Assembly (NCBI GenBank): GCA_039815055.1 | Contig: JBCCAA010000060.1 | Location: 1 to 17,000 of the forward strand | From: UBA5336 sp039815055 | GTDB taxonomy: Bacteria; Pseudomonadota; Alphaproteobacteria; Caulobacterales; Hyphomonadaceae | Length of the DNA: 17,000 nt | Direction of reading: 5' to 3' | Part shown: positions 1-7,383 of the stretch, piece after piece | How positions within the stretch are numbered: position 1 is the first letter of the stretch | How the letters are laid out: every line of letters starts with the position of its first letter | Position numbers and translations under genes: made by a program | The notes under the pieces: generated by a model | What the model was told of the DNA's origin: nothing | What the model saw: only the letters and a program-made list of their open reading frames with translations | Databases searched by the model: none

Positions 1-54
1 GCGGGCGAGGATGCCTATCTACAGGGCGAGCCGCGCCGCGAGGATTACAAATGA
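1..54 (+). CDS. C-terminal end of an unidentified protein (partial)
   Basis: An open frame enters from the left edge and ends in TGA at 52-54. Its last 17 residues read AGEDAYLQGEPRREDYK, a charged hydrophilic tail with no motif I recognise. The stop overlaps the next ATG in an ATGA arrangement, the same coupling used by other gene pairs in this window; this is the main reason to believe the frame is real. The family cannot be named from this fragment. Confidence 0.5.
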   Translation, partial: AGEDAYLQGEPRREDYK

Positions 55-167
55 CCGTGCTATTGATCCTGGGTGGAATTCTGTTTCTTGTCCTGATGGC
101 GTTCACGCTGATTGCGGCCGACCATGACGATCCCGACGACCACGACAATGACGGTTTCTTCCGCTGA
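51..167 (+). CDS. 38-residue single-pass membrane microprotein
   Basis: The ATG overlaps the preceding stop codon as ATGA, suggesting translational coupling. The 38-residue product has one hydrophobic segment at about residues 3-23 (VLLILGGILFLVLMAFTLIA). A short, very acidic tail rich in Asp and His follows (residues 24-34), then GFFR at the C-terminus. The shape is typical of small accessory subunits or assembly factors of membrane complexes, but I recognise no family, and its partner would lie upstream of the window. The Asp/His tail could bind metal; that is inference only. Confidence 0.5.
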   Translation: MTVLLILGGILFLVLMAFTLIAADHDDPDDHDNDGFFR

Positions 168-173
168 GTATCT

Positions 174-190
174 CGCAGCCGGACGCTGCG
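174..190. terminator. Small hairpin between convergent genes
   Basis: CGCAGC and GCTGCG form a perfect 6-bp stem around a 5-base loop, in the 28-base gap between the convergent 51-167 and 196-957 genes. No T-run follows on either strand, so an intrinsic terminator is only a weak possibility. Its position is the best argument for it. Confidence 0.25.
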
Positions 191-195
191 TGTGC

Positions 196-957
196 TCAGC
201 CTGCCGGAGCGACGCCATACTTGCTGGCGATGTAGATAATCCCACCGATTTGGGCCGCGAGACTGGTCAGCACATTCAAGGTGACGATAACCGCCGAGAG
301 CAAGGTTGCGCGCCAGATGCGCCCGAACCGGGAAACCTCTGTAAACAGCCCGCGATAGCCCGTCTGGAAGTCGGTAAAAAAGGAGACCACCGCAAGGCCG
401 ATACCAAACGCGGTGACCAGGGATTGAGGCATGAACATCATGACGGTCAGGAAGATCGGCATCAGGCTGGCGCTCGGCACGATCACGCCAAACAGGTATC
501 GCTGGCGCTGTGTGATCGAGGTTTTCTCGCCCCAGACCCCCCAGGCGAGGGCCAGAAGCACCATTGTGATGACCTGAAGGATGGGCACCACACCGAAAAC
601 GAGGAACACCGCCTCGATCCCAATCTCTTCGATGGTCATGCCCTCCGGCACCATCAGGCCTGCCTGGGTGAAACCATCTGCATAGGCGCCGATCATGCCC
701 TGGCTGCCGCCGAGCCACCAGAATCGCAGGGCAGAAAACAGCGCAAAGAAAGAAAGCCAGAGCCTGATCGATGGTGTGAAGCGATCGTTCCAATCCGGAG
801 TACGTGCGGCGGCGAAATAATCCCGCGGTCGGGTCCAGAGAGCGGCGACGGACCGCAAACCCCGAATGTTCAAGCCCAGAAGGTCCTCGGCCATCGAGTC
901 CAGAGAAATCGAGGCAACCTTGTCGTCTGGATGTTTCGTGGGCTTCGGATTTTCCAC
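196..957 (-). CDS. Polytopic membrane protein of unknown function
   Basis: A 253-residue protein read from GTG at 957. An alternative in-frame ATG gives a start at residue 22 (MAEDLLGL). After a hydrophilic N-terminus come about five hydrophobic stretches, near residues 67-85, 113-140, 155-180, 182-200 and 215-245, so it should sit in the inner membrane. The pre-membrane section (LGLNIRGLRSVAALWTRPRD, then a TPSIRLWLS stretch) resembles uncharacterised YIP1- or DUF3667-type membrane proteins, but I cannot assign the family firmly. The GTG directly follows the TAG stop of the LysR gene at 958-960, and a G-rich stretch at the end of that gene can serve as ribosome binding site. The two genes are therefore probably co-translated. 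No catalytic motif is visible. Confidence 0.7.
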   Translation of the reverse strand: MENPKPTKHPDDKVASISLDSMAEDLLGLNIRGLRSVAALWTRPRDYFAAARTPDWNDRFTPSIRLWLSFFALFSALRFWWLGGSQGMIGAYADGFTQAGLMVPEGMTIEEIGIEAVFLVFGVVPILQVITMVLLALAWGVWGEKTSITQRQRYLFGVIVPSASLMPIFLTVMMFMPQSLVTAFGIGLAVVSFFTDFQTGYRGLFTEVSRFGRIWRATLLSAVIVTLNVLTSLAAQIGGIIYIASKYGVAPAG

Positions 958-1890
958 CTAAACCCCCACCACTTCGCCTCGTGCGGCTTCGGCTTTGACC
1001 CAGCTGATAAAGGCGCGGACATCGGGCGACAAATGCCGACCCTTGGGCCAGACCATCCAGTAGGAAAAATCAATCGCGGTGGACCCGTCGGCAAAGGGCG
1101 CGACCAGCCGGCCTGCATCCATCTCGGCCTGGGCGATCGCCCGTTTCGCCAGGGCCACACCGCGCCCGCTGGCGGCCGCTTCGATCACCAGAACCGCCTG
1201 GTTGAAGCGCGCGCCCCGACTGGCATCCACGCCGGAGACATGGCGCGCCGTCAGCCAGCTGCCCCAGTCTGGGCAAGAGGGATCATTCTCCGGGCTCTCA
1301 TCATGGATCAGCGTGTGTTTGGCGAGGTCTTCCGGCCGGCGAAGCGCATCGGCGCCGCTGAGAAGCGCCGGGGAGCACACTGGCAGCACGCTCTCTTCGA
1401 GCAGCTTTTCCACCTTCAACCCGTCATAGCGGCCATGGCCATAGCGGATCGCGATGTCGGCGTCGGCGGTGTTGAAATCGGTCAGCTGCATGTCGGCCGA
1501 TACCCAGGCCTCGATTCCGGGATGGCTCTGGTGGAAACCATCGAGCTTTGGCGCCAGCCATTTCGCGGCAAAAGACGGCGCGCAGGAGACCATGACACGG
1601 CCACGACGGGCCGGCGCGCGCATGACGCGGCCCGCTTCGCCGATCTGCTCAAAGGCGTCGCGCACCAGCGGCAGGCAGGCCTGCGCCGCATCTGTCAGCA
1701 GAACTGAACGGCCCGTGCGCTTGAACAGCGGCGTGCCTGCATAGTCTTCCAGCTGGCGGATCTGTTGTGAAATCGCGCCAGGCGTAACGTTTAGCTCGTC
1801 TGCCGCTTTGGTGAATGAAAGTTTACGCGCCGCCGCCTCAAAGGCACGCAGCGCGTTCAACGGGGGCAGTCGGTCGTCTGTGTCAGCCAT
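958..1890 (-). CDS. LysR-type transcriptional regulator, GcvA-like
   Basis: A 310-residue regulator starting MADTDDRLPPLNALRAFEAA. The frame is open for 183 further codons upstream, but that part runs antisense through cysG, and the family alignment begins near MADTD. Residues 11-69 are the winged helix-turn-helix, with AADELNVTPGAISQQIRQLE as the recognition region. A LysR substrate-binding domain covers about 95-300. The sequence is of the GcvA/AmpR-like group rather than CysB. It is divergent from cysG, with only 102 bases between start codons; by the usual logic of LysR regulators it probably acts on that shared region and so may control the sulfate operon. Control of the operon is inference. 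The effector cannot be read from the sequence. Confidence 0.9.
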   Translation of the reverse strand: MADTDDRLPPLNALRAFEAAARKLSFTKAADELNVTPGAISQQIRQLEDYAGTPLFKRTGRSVLLTDAAQACLPLVRDAFEQIGEAGRVMRAPARRGRVMVSCAPSFAAKWLAPKLDGFHQSHPGIEAWVSADMQLTDFNTADADIAIRYGHGRYDGLKVEKLLEESVLPVCSPALLSGADALRRPEDLAKHTLIHDESPENDPSCPDWGSWLTARHVSGVDASRGARFNQAVLVIEAAASGRGVALAKRAIAQAEMDAGRLVAPFADGSTAIDFSYWMVWPKGRHLSPDVRAFISWVKAEAARGEVVGV

Positions 1891-1992
1891 ATGCAATAGT
1901 TTTTCTGATAGCTCGCTGTAGGGGTCGCCGGTTGCTGGCGCGGCGTCAAGCGCCAATTTGCAAACTGAGATAATGACGTCGTCGGAGCCCCA
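1891..1992. promoter_or_regulatory. Divergent lysR-cysG control region
   Basis: This 102-base spacer must hold promoters for both directions. It contains an inverted repeat TGGCGC-8 nt-GCGCCA at 1936-1955 and, right beside it, the 8-bp palindrome TTTGCAAA at 1957-1964. Both are plausible parts of a LysR operator. A GATAAT at 1969-1974 could be a -10 box for cysG but has no convincing -35. GGAG at 1984-1987 lies five bases before the cysG ATG as its ribosome binding site. Confidence 0.45.
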
Positions 1993-3384
1993 ATGAACAT
2001 CTTCCCTGCCTTCTTCGGAATGGATGGCGCCCACACGGTTGTGTTCGGCAGCGGGGAAGAGGCTGTGCGCAAGGTGCGCCTGCTGGCCAAGACACCGGCT
2101 GAGATCCGCGTGATCGCTGACATCATCGAGCCAGACATGGCCGCTGAGTTTGGCGACCGGATTGTCCACTGGCAGCCAGCGGATGCGCGCCAAGCGTTGG
2201 ACCGCGCAGCGTTCACCATCGTTGCGCTGGCAGACGACGCTGAAGCCGAGCACGCCATCGGCCTGGCCAAATCGGTCGGTGTGCCGGTGAATGCGGTCGA
2301 CCGGATCGAGCATTGCGACTTCACCGTGCCTTCCATTCTGGATCGGGGTGACATCGTTGCCGCCGTTGCCACAGGTGGCGCGGCGCCGGTTCTGGCGAAA
2401 TCGGTGCGCACGCGGCTGGAAGCGCTGATGCCACAACATATTGGTCAGCTGGCGTCGCTTGCGAAGTCGCTACGCCCGGACGTGGCGGCGCGGTTGAGCG
2501 ATGGCGCAGATCGCCGCCGCTTCTGGGAGGCTGCGCTGAACGGCTCCGCCGCTGAGCGCGCCTATGAAGGTGATCTTGCTGGCGCTGAGGCCGAGATGCG
2601 GTCGCTGCTATCGAATTTCGGCGCTGCGCAAGGCGTGGTGCACATTGTCGGCGCCGGGCCGGGTGATCCTGAACTTCTGACCCTCAAAGCTTTCCGCCTG
2701 ATCCAGCAAGCCGACATCGTGTTCCACGACCGGCTGGTGAGCGGTGAGATCATGGATCTGGTGCGCCGCGACGCTGAACGCGTCAGCGTCGGCAAGTCGA
2801 AAGGCGATCATTCCGTGCCCCAGCCACAGATCCACGAATTGATGATCGCGGCGGCCAATGACGGCAAACGTGTGGTTCGCCTGAAGGGCGGAGACCCGTT
2901 TATCTTCGGGCGCGGCGGAGAAGAGCTTGAAGCCTTGCAGGATGCTGGCGTGGATGCCCATGTCGTGCCTGGCATTTCGTCGGCGCTTGGGTGCGCGGCA
3001 TCGGTCGGCCTGCCACTGACACATCGCGACCATGCCCAGACGCTGACCTTTGTGACCGGCCACGCCCAGTCTGGCGGTGTGCCGGATCTGGATTGGCAGG
3101 CGCTGGCGCGCCCGGCCCAAACCGTGGTCGTGTTCATGGGCGTCGGCACGGCGCCCGTGATTGCCGAACAGCTGATTGGGGCGGGGCGTGCGCCGTCCAC
3201 ACCGGTCGCTGTCATTGAGAATGGCACGAAACCGAACGAAATTCGCGTGTTTGGCACGCTTTCAGAGTTACCGGGCCTGATTTCCGGGGCTGGCATCAAA
3301 GGTCCGGCTCTGCTGGTGATTGGTGAGGTTGCCGGCCTGCCCATCGAAGCGCGCGCCGCTGCAGCGCTGAGGGCCGTGGCATGA
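1993..3384 (+). CDS. cysG: Siroheme synthase CysG (trifunctional)
   Basis: A 463-residue fusion that converts uroporphyrinogen III to siroheme, the cofactor of the CysI encoded downstream. Residues 1-200 are the precorrin-2 dehydrogenase/ferrochelatase module: nucleotide-binding GSGEEAVRK at 19-27 and the catalytic Asp in NAVD at 103. Residues 215-450 are the SAM-dependent uroporphyrinogen III methyltransferase: VGAGPGDPELLTL at 219-231, RLKGGDPFIFGRGGEELE at 296-313, VPGISSALG at 325-333, and PLTHRDHAQT at 341-350. Length matches E. coli CysG (457). One oddity: the serine phosphorylated in the Salmonella enzyme (S128, in the SSGG motif) is threonine here (VATGG, T127). The stop overlaps the next start as ATGA. 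First gene of the operon. Confidence 0.97.
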   Translation: MNIFPAFFGMDGAHTVVFGSGEEAVRKVRLLAKTPAEIRVIADIIEPDMAAEFGDRIVHWQPADARQALDRAAFTIVALADDAEAEHAIGLAKSVGVPVNAVDRIEHCDFTVPSILDRGDIVAAVATGGAAPVLAKSVRTRLEALMPQHIGQLASLAKSLRPDVAARLSDGADRRRFWEAALNGSAAERAYEGDLAGAEAEMRSLLSNFGAAQGVVHIVGAGPGDPELLTLKAFRLIQQADIVFHDRLVSGEIMDLVRRDAERVSVGKSKGDHSVPQPQIHELMIAAANDGKRVVRLKGGDPFIFGRGGEELEALQDAGVDAHVVPGISSALGCAASVGLPLTHRDHAQTLTFVTGHAQSGGVPDLDWQALARPAQTVVVFMGVGTAPVIAEQLIGAGRAPSTPVAVIENGTKPNEIRVFGTLSELPGLISGAGIKGPALLVIGEVAGLPIEARAAAALRAVA

Positions 3385-3701
3385 CATCGGTTCGCCCAAA
3401 ACTGAAACCTGACGTGCCGAAAACCGTCACCGCGTGGGAAACCGCTTCAGGCGACGTGATCTATATCACCGCCGAGTATGGCTGGACCAAAGATCCTGCC
3501 GGTCTGGCTGTGTTCACCGGTGATGCTGCCGAAGCCGCCCTGGCGGCCGCGAAGGGTCAGGAAGGTCACGTCACCGATCCATACTTCATGGAAGTCACCG
3601 CGGACGGCGAGATAACGGGCCGCGAGACAATCCGCGAGACCATTCGCGCCGTTGGTCCCAGCGTGCACCCGCAGTTTGCCAAGACAGGAGCGGCCCAATG
3701 A
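3381..3701 (+). CDS. DUF2849 protein of the sulfite reduction operon
   Basis: A 106-residue soluble protein. I recognise it as DUF2849, a small family typically encoded between cysG and cysI in Alphaproteobacteria. Its reading frame overlaps cysG by ATGA at 3381-3384 and the next gene by ATGA at 3698-3701, so all three should be translated in step. It has no signal peptide, no membrane segment and no cysteine, which rules out an iron-sulfur or thiol electron carrier. The core ETASGDVIYITAEYGWTKDP (residues 20-39) looks like a small beta-rich fold. Its context implies a helper in sulfite reduction, perhaps in CysI assembly or electron delivery; the exact role is unknown to me. Confidence 0.88.
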   Translation: MTSVRPKLKPDVPKTVTAWETASGDVIYITAEYGWTKDPAGLAVFTGDAAEAALAAAKGQEGHVTDPYFMEVTADGEITGRETIRETIRAVGPSVHPQFAKTGAAQ

Positions 3702-4321
3702 CTGAACCCGTTACCAAGCTCACGCTCTATGGCAATTCCGAAAGCGGCAATTGCATGAAGCCGCGCTGGACCGCCGATGCGCTCGGCCTCGACTATGATT
3801 GGGTCGAGGTGGACATTTTTCAGGGTGAGACCCAGACCGATGATTTTCTGGCGCTGAACCCGGTCGGCCTGGTGCCTCTGGCGGTTTGGCCAGACGGGCG
3901 TCGCCTGCCGGAATCCAATGGCATCATGCTGTATCTGGCCGAACAGGCAGGCAGCGATCTCATTCCAGCAGATGCGTTCGAGCGTGCGCAGATGATCAGT
4001 TGGTTGTTCTGGGAGCAATACTCCCACGAGCCTTACATCGCCGTGCGGATTTCACGTTTGCACTATCGCGGCGTGCCTGAAGATGAGCTGGACCCTGATC
4101 TGCTGGCCAAAGGCCGGCGTGCGCTGGGTGTCATGGAGATGCAACTGACCTACACCGACTGGCTTGTTGGTGATGCGATGACGTTGGCGGATGTGGCTCT
4201 GGTTGCTTACACGCGCCGCGCCCATCTGGGTGGATTTGATCTGGGTGAGTTCCCAGCCGTTGCGCGCTGGGTTCGCCGAACGGAAGCCGCCCTCGGCCTC
4301 GACCATGCGGGGGACTGGTGA
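3698..4321 (+). CDS. Glutathione S-transferase-like protein
   Basis: A 207-residue cytosolic protein with the two-domain GST layout. The N-terminal thioredoxin-like domain (residues 7-84) carries NSESGNCMK at 13-21, holding candidate catalytic Ser/Cys residues. It also has the cis-proline in LVPLAV (P60) and the gamma-glutamyl-binding ESNGIMLYLAE at 72-82. The C-terminal helical domain covers about 92-200 and has the N-capping TLADVALVAY at 162-171. It overlaps the DUF2849 gene by ATGA. A GST inside a siroheme/sulfite reduction operon is not part of the textbook pathway. It may handle sulfite- or sulfide-derived glutathione adducts, or detoxify products of sulfur metabolism, but the sequence does not show the substrate. 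Confidence 0.9.
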   Translation: MTEPVTKLTLYGNSESGNCMKPRWTADALGLDYDWVEVDIFQGETQTDDFLALNPVGLVPLAVWPDGRRLPESNGIMLYLAEQAGSDLIPADAFERAQMISWLFWEQYSHEPYIAVRISRLHYRGVPEDELDPDLLAKGRRALGVMEMQLTYTDWLVGDAMTLADVALVAYTRRAHLGGFDLGEFPAVARWVRRTEAALGLDHAGDW

Positions 4322-4476
4322 TGTGCGTTTCGACTGTTTTTGCTCGGGGCTATTCACGGCTAGCGCTGCGGCCCCTGCGCCTGCGCGTTGCTTGTGTTGA
4401 GGCTGCTGCACCAAGACCAGTCAACAGCCTTGAGCGCGATCCATCGCGAAACGCAGTGAAGCGGGGATCAGAATAA
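4321..4476 (+). CDS. Possible 51-residue bridging ORF before cysI
   Basis: The ATG at 4321 overlaps the GST stop codon (TGATG). The frame stays open across almost the whole 157-base gap, ending in TAA at 4474-4476, two bases before the cysI GTG. The product begins MCVSTVFARGYSRLALRPLR, is Arg-rich, has Cys at 2 and 25, and resembles nothing I know. It could be a coupling leader that carries ribosomes from the GST gene to cysI, a short peptide, or chance: a 51-codon open frame is not rare at this GC content. The exact fit at both ends is what makes it worth listing. Confidence 0.3.
   Translation: MCVSTVFARGYSRLALRPLRLRVACVEAAAPRPVNSLERDPSRNAVKRGSE
4435..4448. promoter_or_regulatory. Inverted repeat upstream of cysI
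   Basis: CGCGAT-CC-ATCGCG is a perfect inverted repeat about 30 bases upstream of the cysI start codon. In RNA it would fold as a 5-bp stem with a 4-base loop; in DNA it could be an operator half-site pair. It lies inside the possible bridging ORF. Function unknown; a short palindrome like this can occur by chance. Confidence 0.25.
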
Positions 4477-4478
4477 AA

Positions 4479-6137
4479 GTGTACAGGTATGACGAATTTG
4501 ACGCCCAATTGGTGCGCGACCGGGTCAGTCAGTTCCGCGGCCAGGTAGAGCGGCGTCTTTCCGGCGAATTGCTGGAAGACGAGTTCAAGCCCCTGCGCCT
4601 GCAGAACGGGGTCTATCTCCAGCTGCACGCCTATATGCTGCGCGTTGCGATCCCCTATGGCCAGCTGGACCCGGCCAAGATGCGCAAACTCGCCCATATC
4701 GCGCGCAAGTATGACCGTGGCTATGGCCACTGGACCACGCGCCAGAATGTGCAGTTCAACTGGGTCGCGCTGAAAGACATTCCCGATGTTCTGGAAGAGC
4801 TGGCCGAGGTGGAGATGCATGCCATCCAGACCTCCGGCAATTGCATCCGCAACGTGACCAGCGACCATTTCGCCGGCGCGACCGCCGATGAGATTCTGGA
4901 CCCGCGCCCCTGGTGTGAGATCATCCGCCAGTGGAGCACGTTCCACCCGGAATTCGCCTTCCTGCCGCGCAAGTTCAAGATTGCTGTGACGGCGGCCGAG
5001 CATGACCGAGCGGCTATTCGTGTCCACGATATTGGCCTTCATATGCGCAACGTAGATGGTGTTGTGGGCTTTGAGGTCCATGTCGGCGGTGGCCAGGGCC
5101 GCACGCCGCACATTGCCGCCAAGGTCAGCGATTTCGTGCCCGAAAGCGAGATCCTAGATTATCTCGAGGCCATCTTGCGCGTCTACAACCGGTTCGGACG
5201 ACGCGACAACAAGTACAAGGCCCGCATCAAGATCCTGGTGTCGGAAACCGGCGAGGCTGAATTCACGCGGCTGGTCGAGGAAGAGTTTGCGGCCCAGCGA
5301 GAGTCTGAGAAAATCGCGCTCCCCCAGGCCGAGATCGACCGCATCACAGCCTACTTCACCCCCCCGGCATTGCCGGAAAAGCCAGCGTCCAGTGATGCGT
5401 TTGAGCGCGCGAAGGCCGCTGATCCCACCTTCGCCTTGTGGGCAGAGGCCAATCTGAACGCTCACAAGGTGGCGGGCTATGCGTCTGTGACTGCCAGCCA
5501 CAAACCGGTTGGCGGGATCGCAGGCGATGCCACCGATGCGCAGATGGATGTGCTGGCGGATCTGGCCGATGCGTATGGCCAAGGCGACATTCGTGTCACC
5601 CACGCCCAGAATGTGGTGCTGGCCCACATCGCGCTGGACGATGCTTACGCGGTCTACACCGCGCTGGACAAAGCAGGCCTGGCGGCGCCGAATGAAAGCC
5701 TCATCAGCGATATGATCGTTTGCCCCGGGTTGGACTATTGCAACCTCGCCAATGCCCGGTCGATCCCGATCAGCCAGGAGATCGCGCGCGAATTTGCCAG
5801 CTATGAAGACCAGGCCGATATCGGCCAGCTGCACCTGAACATTTCAGGCTGCATCAATGCCTGCGGCCACCACCATGTCGGCCATATCGGTATTCTCGGC
5901 GTCGACCGCAAAGGCGAGGAATTCTACCAGATCACGTTTGGTGGACGCGCCGACGAGAAAGCCGCAATTGGCGAGATTGCCGGGCCGGGCCTGCGCGCCG
6001 AAGAGGTGCCGACAGCGCTGCGCCGCGTGGTCGAACGCTATCGCGGTCTCAGAATCCAGAATTCCGAACGTTTTATCGACGTGCTTGAGCGCGTTGGAAC
6101 AGATCCCTTCAAGGAGGCTCTTTATGCCGCTGATTAA
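4479..6137 (+). CDS. cysI: Siroheme [4Fe-4S] sulfite reductase, CysI type
   Basis: A 552-residue enzyme of the nitrite/sulfite reductase family that reduces sulfite to sulfide with six electrons. The GTG start gives MYRYDEFDAQ, matching the usual start of the alphaproteobacterial family. The in-sequence ATG ten bases later is out of frame. The 4Fe-4S/siroheme cysteines are complete: C415 and C421 (C-X5-C) and C458 and C462 (C-X3-C, in SGCINACGHH). The substrate-binding basic residues are also present: R88 in TTRQNVQF, R124 in GNCIRNV, and K165 and K167 in LPRKFKIAV. Ferredoxin-like repeats lie near 40-110 and 320-400. No CysJ flavoprotein gene is nearby, so ferredoxin or another donor is likely. 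CysG upstream supplies its siroheme. Nitrite reductase is the main alternative, but the cysH/cysG context favours sulfite. Confidence 0.94.
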   Translation: MYRYDEFDAQLVRDRVSQFRGQVERRLSGELLEDEFKPLRLQNGVYLQLHAYMLRVAIPYGQLDPAKMRKLAHIARKYDRGYGHWTTRQNVQFNWVALKDIPDVLEELAEVEMHAIQTSGNCIRNVTSDHFAGATADEILDPRPWCEIIRQWSTFHPEFAFLPRKFKIAVTAAEHDRAAIRVHDIGLHMRNVDGVVGFEVHVGGGQGRTPHIAAKVSDFVPESEILDYLEAILRVYNRFGRRDNKYKARIKILVSETGEAEFTRLVEEEFAAQRESEKIALPQAEIDRITAYFTPPALPEKPASSDAFERAKAADPTFALWAEANLNAHKVAGYASVTASHKPVGGIAGDATDAQMDVLADLADAYGQGDIRVTHAQNVVLAHIALDDAYAVYTALDKAGLAAPNESLISDMIVCPGLDYCNLANARSIPISQEIAREFASYEDQADIGQLHLNISGCINACGHHHVGHIGILGVDRKGEEFYQITFGGRADEKAAIGEIAGPGLRAEEVPTALRRVVERYRGLRIQNSERFIDVLERVGTDPFKEALYAAD

Positions 6138-6612
6138 AGACAATGAAGTGCGCCAGAATACCTGGATTTACGTGGAAGATGGCGATGTTGGCGCCACGCC
6201 GAATGGCATCAGCGTACCACTGGACGTGTTACTGGATGATCCAGCGCCGCTCTATGCCCGCAACACACCGCTGGGTGTGCGCCTGCAGCCCGAAGATGAT
6301 CCGCTTGACCTGGAGCCACACCTGGACCGGCTGGACCTGATTGAGGTGTCGTTTCCAAAATACACCGATGGCCGTGGCTACAGTCAGGCCCAGCTCTTGC
6401 GCCGGCGTATGGGCTACACGGGTGAACTGCGCGCGGTTGGCCATGTGCTGCGCGATCAGCTTCTCTATATGCACCGTTCAGGGTTTGATGCTTACGTCAC
6501 CGACAGAGCGGGCCTACCTTCAGTGATGGAAGCGATGGATGAATTTTCATCGTTCTATCAACCCGCTGCGGATCGGGCGCAGAGTGTGTTTGCTGCCCGC
6601 CACGGCCTTTAG
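6124..6612 (+). CDS. DUF934 protein of the sulfite reduction operon
   Basis: A 162-residue protein recognised as DUF934, a family regularly encoded next to cysI in Proteobacteria and sometimes annotated as a putative oxidoreductase. The start at 6124 overlaps the last 14 bases of cysI. It has a strong AAGGAGG at 6111-6117, six bases before ATG. It contains no cysteine, so it is not itself a thiol or Fe-S carrier. Family hallmarks include PLIKD near the start, PLGVRLQPEDD (residues 48-58), FPKYTDGRGYSQAQLLRRR (77-95) and VGHVLRDQL (105-113). It is soluble, with no signal peptide. It probably assists CysI or connects it to a donor, but no reaction has been shown that I can cite. Confidence 0.9.
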   Translation: MPLIKDNEVRQNTWIYVEDGDVGATPNGISVPLDVLLDDPAPLYARNTPLGVRLQPEDDPLDLEPHLDRLDLIEVSFPKYTDGRGYSQAQLLRRRMGYTGELRAVGHVLRDQLLYMHRSGFDAYVTDRAGLPSVMEAMDEFSSFYQPAADRAQSVFAARHGL

Positions 6613-6627
6613 AAGGCAAGACGTCCT

Positions 6628-7371
6628 ATGCCCTATGCCGACTCGATCACCCGGGAGCTTGAACCTGTCGCAGACCGGCTGTCGCGCCTGAATGGTGAGT
6701 TGCGCGACGCATCTGCCCAAACGGTGCTGCGCGCGTCGATGGTGCGCGAATGGCCTGGCGACCTGACCTATGTGTCGAGTTTTGGTGCTGAAAGCGCGGT
6801 GATGCTGGCTTTGATCGCCGATGTGAAGCCCGATCTTCCTATCGTGTTTATCGATACCGGGATGCATTTCCCCCAGACGCTGGATTATCGCGATACACTG
6901 ATTGATCGTTTGGGCCTGACCGGTGTGCGCAATTTCGCGCCCGATACCGCTGAAGTGGCCGCTGAGGACCCGACCGGCGGGCTGCACAAAACCAATCCAG
7001 ATGCCTGTTGCGCCCTGCGCAAGGTGCGCCCGCTTGAGCCGGCGCTTGAGGGCTTTGAGGCCTGGATCACCGGGCGCAAGCGTTTCCACGGCGGAGCGCG
7101 GCTGTCTTTGCCGGTGTTCGAACACGCCAATGGACGCTTCAAAGTGAACCCGCTGGCCAATTGGACCGGCGATGATGTGGATCTCTTTTTCCGTAATCGC
7201 AAACTGCCACGCCACCCTATGGTCGCGCAGGGCTTTCCATCGATTGGCTGCTGGCCGTGCACACAGCCGGCCACCGATCCGGGCGACATCCGGTCTGGCC
7301 GTTGGGCTGGCCAGGAGAAATCCGAATGCGGCTTGCACGTGGACAAGCAGGAACGCCCGCGGGTTTTCTAG
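6628..7371 (+). CDS. cysH: Adenylyl-sulfate (APS/PAPS) reductase CysH, 4Fe-4S type
   Basis: A 247-residue cytosolic enzyme that reduces activated sulfate to sulfite using thioredoxin. The nucleotide-binding loop is SSFGAES at 50-56, and IDTGMHFPQTL follows at 75-85. The paired cysteines C127-C128 (DACCALRK) and C208/C211 (GCWPCT) form the CC...CXXC signature of 4Fe-4S cluster enzymes. Those prefer APS over PAPS, unlike the clusterless E. coli CysH. The catalytic cysteine is C234 in the C-terminal ECGLH. The start is 15 bases after DUF934 with AGAAGGCAAG upstream. It is the last gene of the operon and meets the Lrp/AsnC gene tail to tail 12 bases later. Confidence 0.95.
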   Translation: MPYADSITRELEPVADRLSRLNGELRDASAQTVLRASMVREWPGDLTYVSSFGAESAVMLALIADVKPDLPIVFIDTGMHFPQTLDYRDTLIDRLGLTGVRNFAPDTAEVAAEDPTGGLHKTNPDACCALRKVRPLEPALEGFEAWITGRKRFHGGARLSLPVFEHANGRFKVNPLANWTGDDVDLFFRNRKLPRHPMVAQGFPSIGCWPCTQPATDPGDIRSGRWAGQEKSECGLHVDKQERPRVF

Positions 7372-7383
7372 GGCTTCAGCGCG

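Noticed and set aside
112..1707. 531-codon plus-strand open frame
   Set aside because: It is antisense to the membrane protein and LysR genes. Its translation is rich in His, Arg, Gly and Pro with no domain, as expected for a shadow frame in GC-rich DNA.
1891..2439. Upstream extension of the LysR frame to 493 residues
   Set aside because: The extra part lies antisense to cysG and shows no regulator sequence; the family begins at MADTDDRLPP.
4350..5111. 253-codon minus-strand open frame opposite cysI
   Set aside because: It is entirely antisense to a clear sulfite reductase gene and has no domain of its own.
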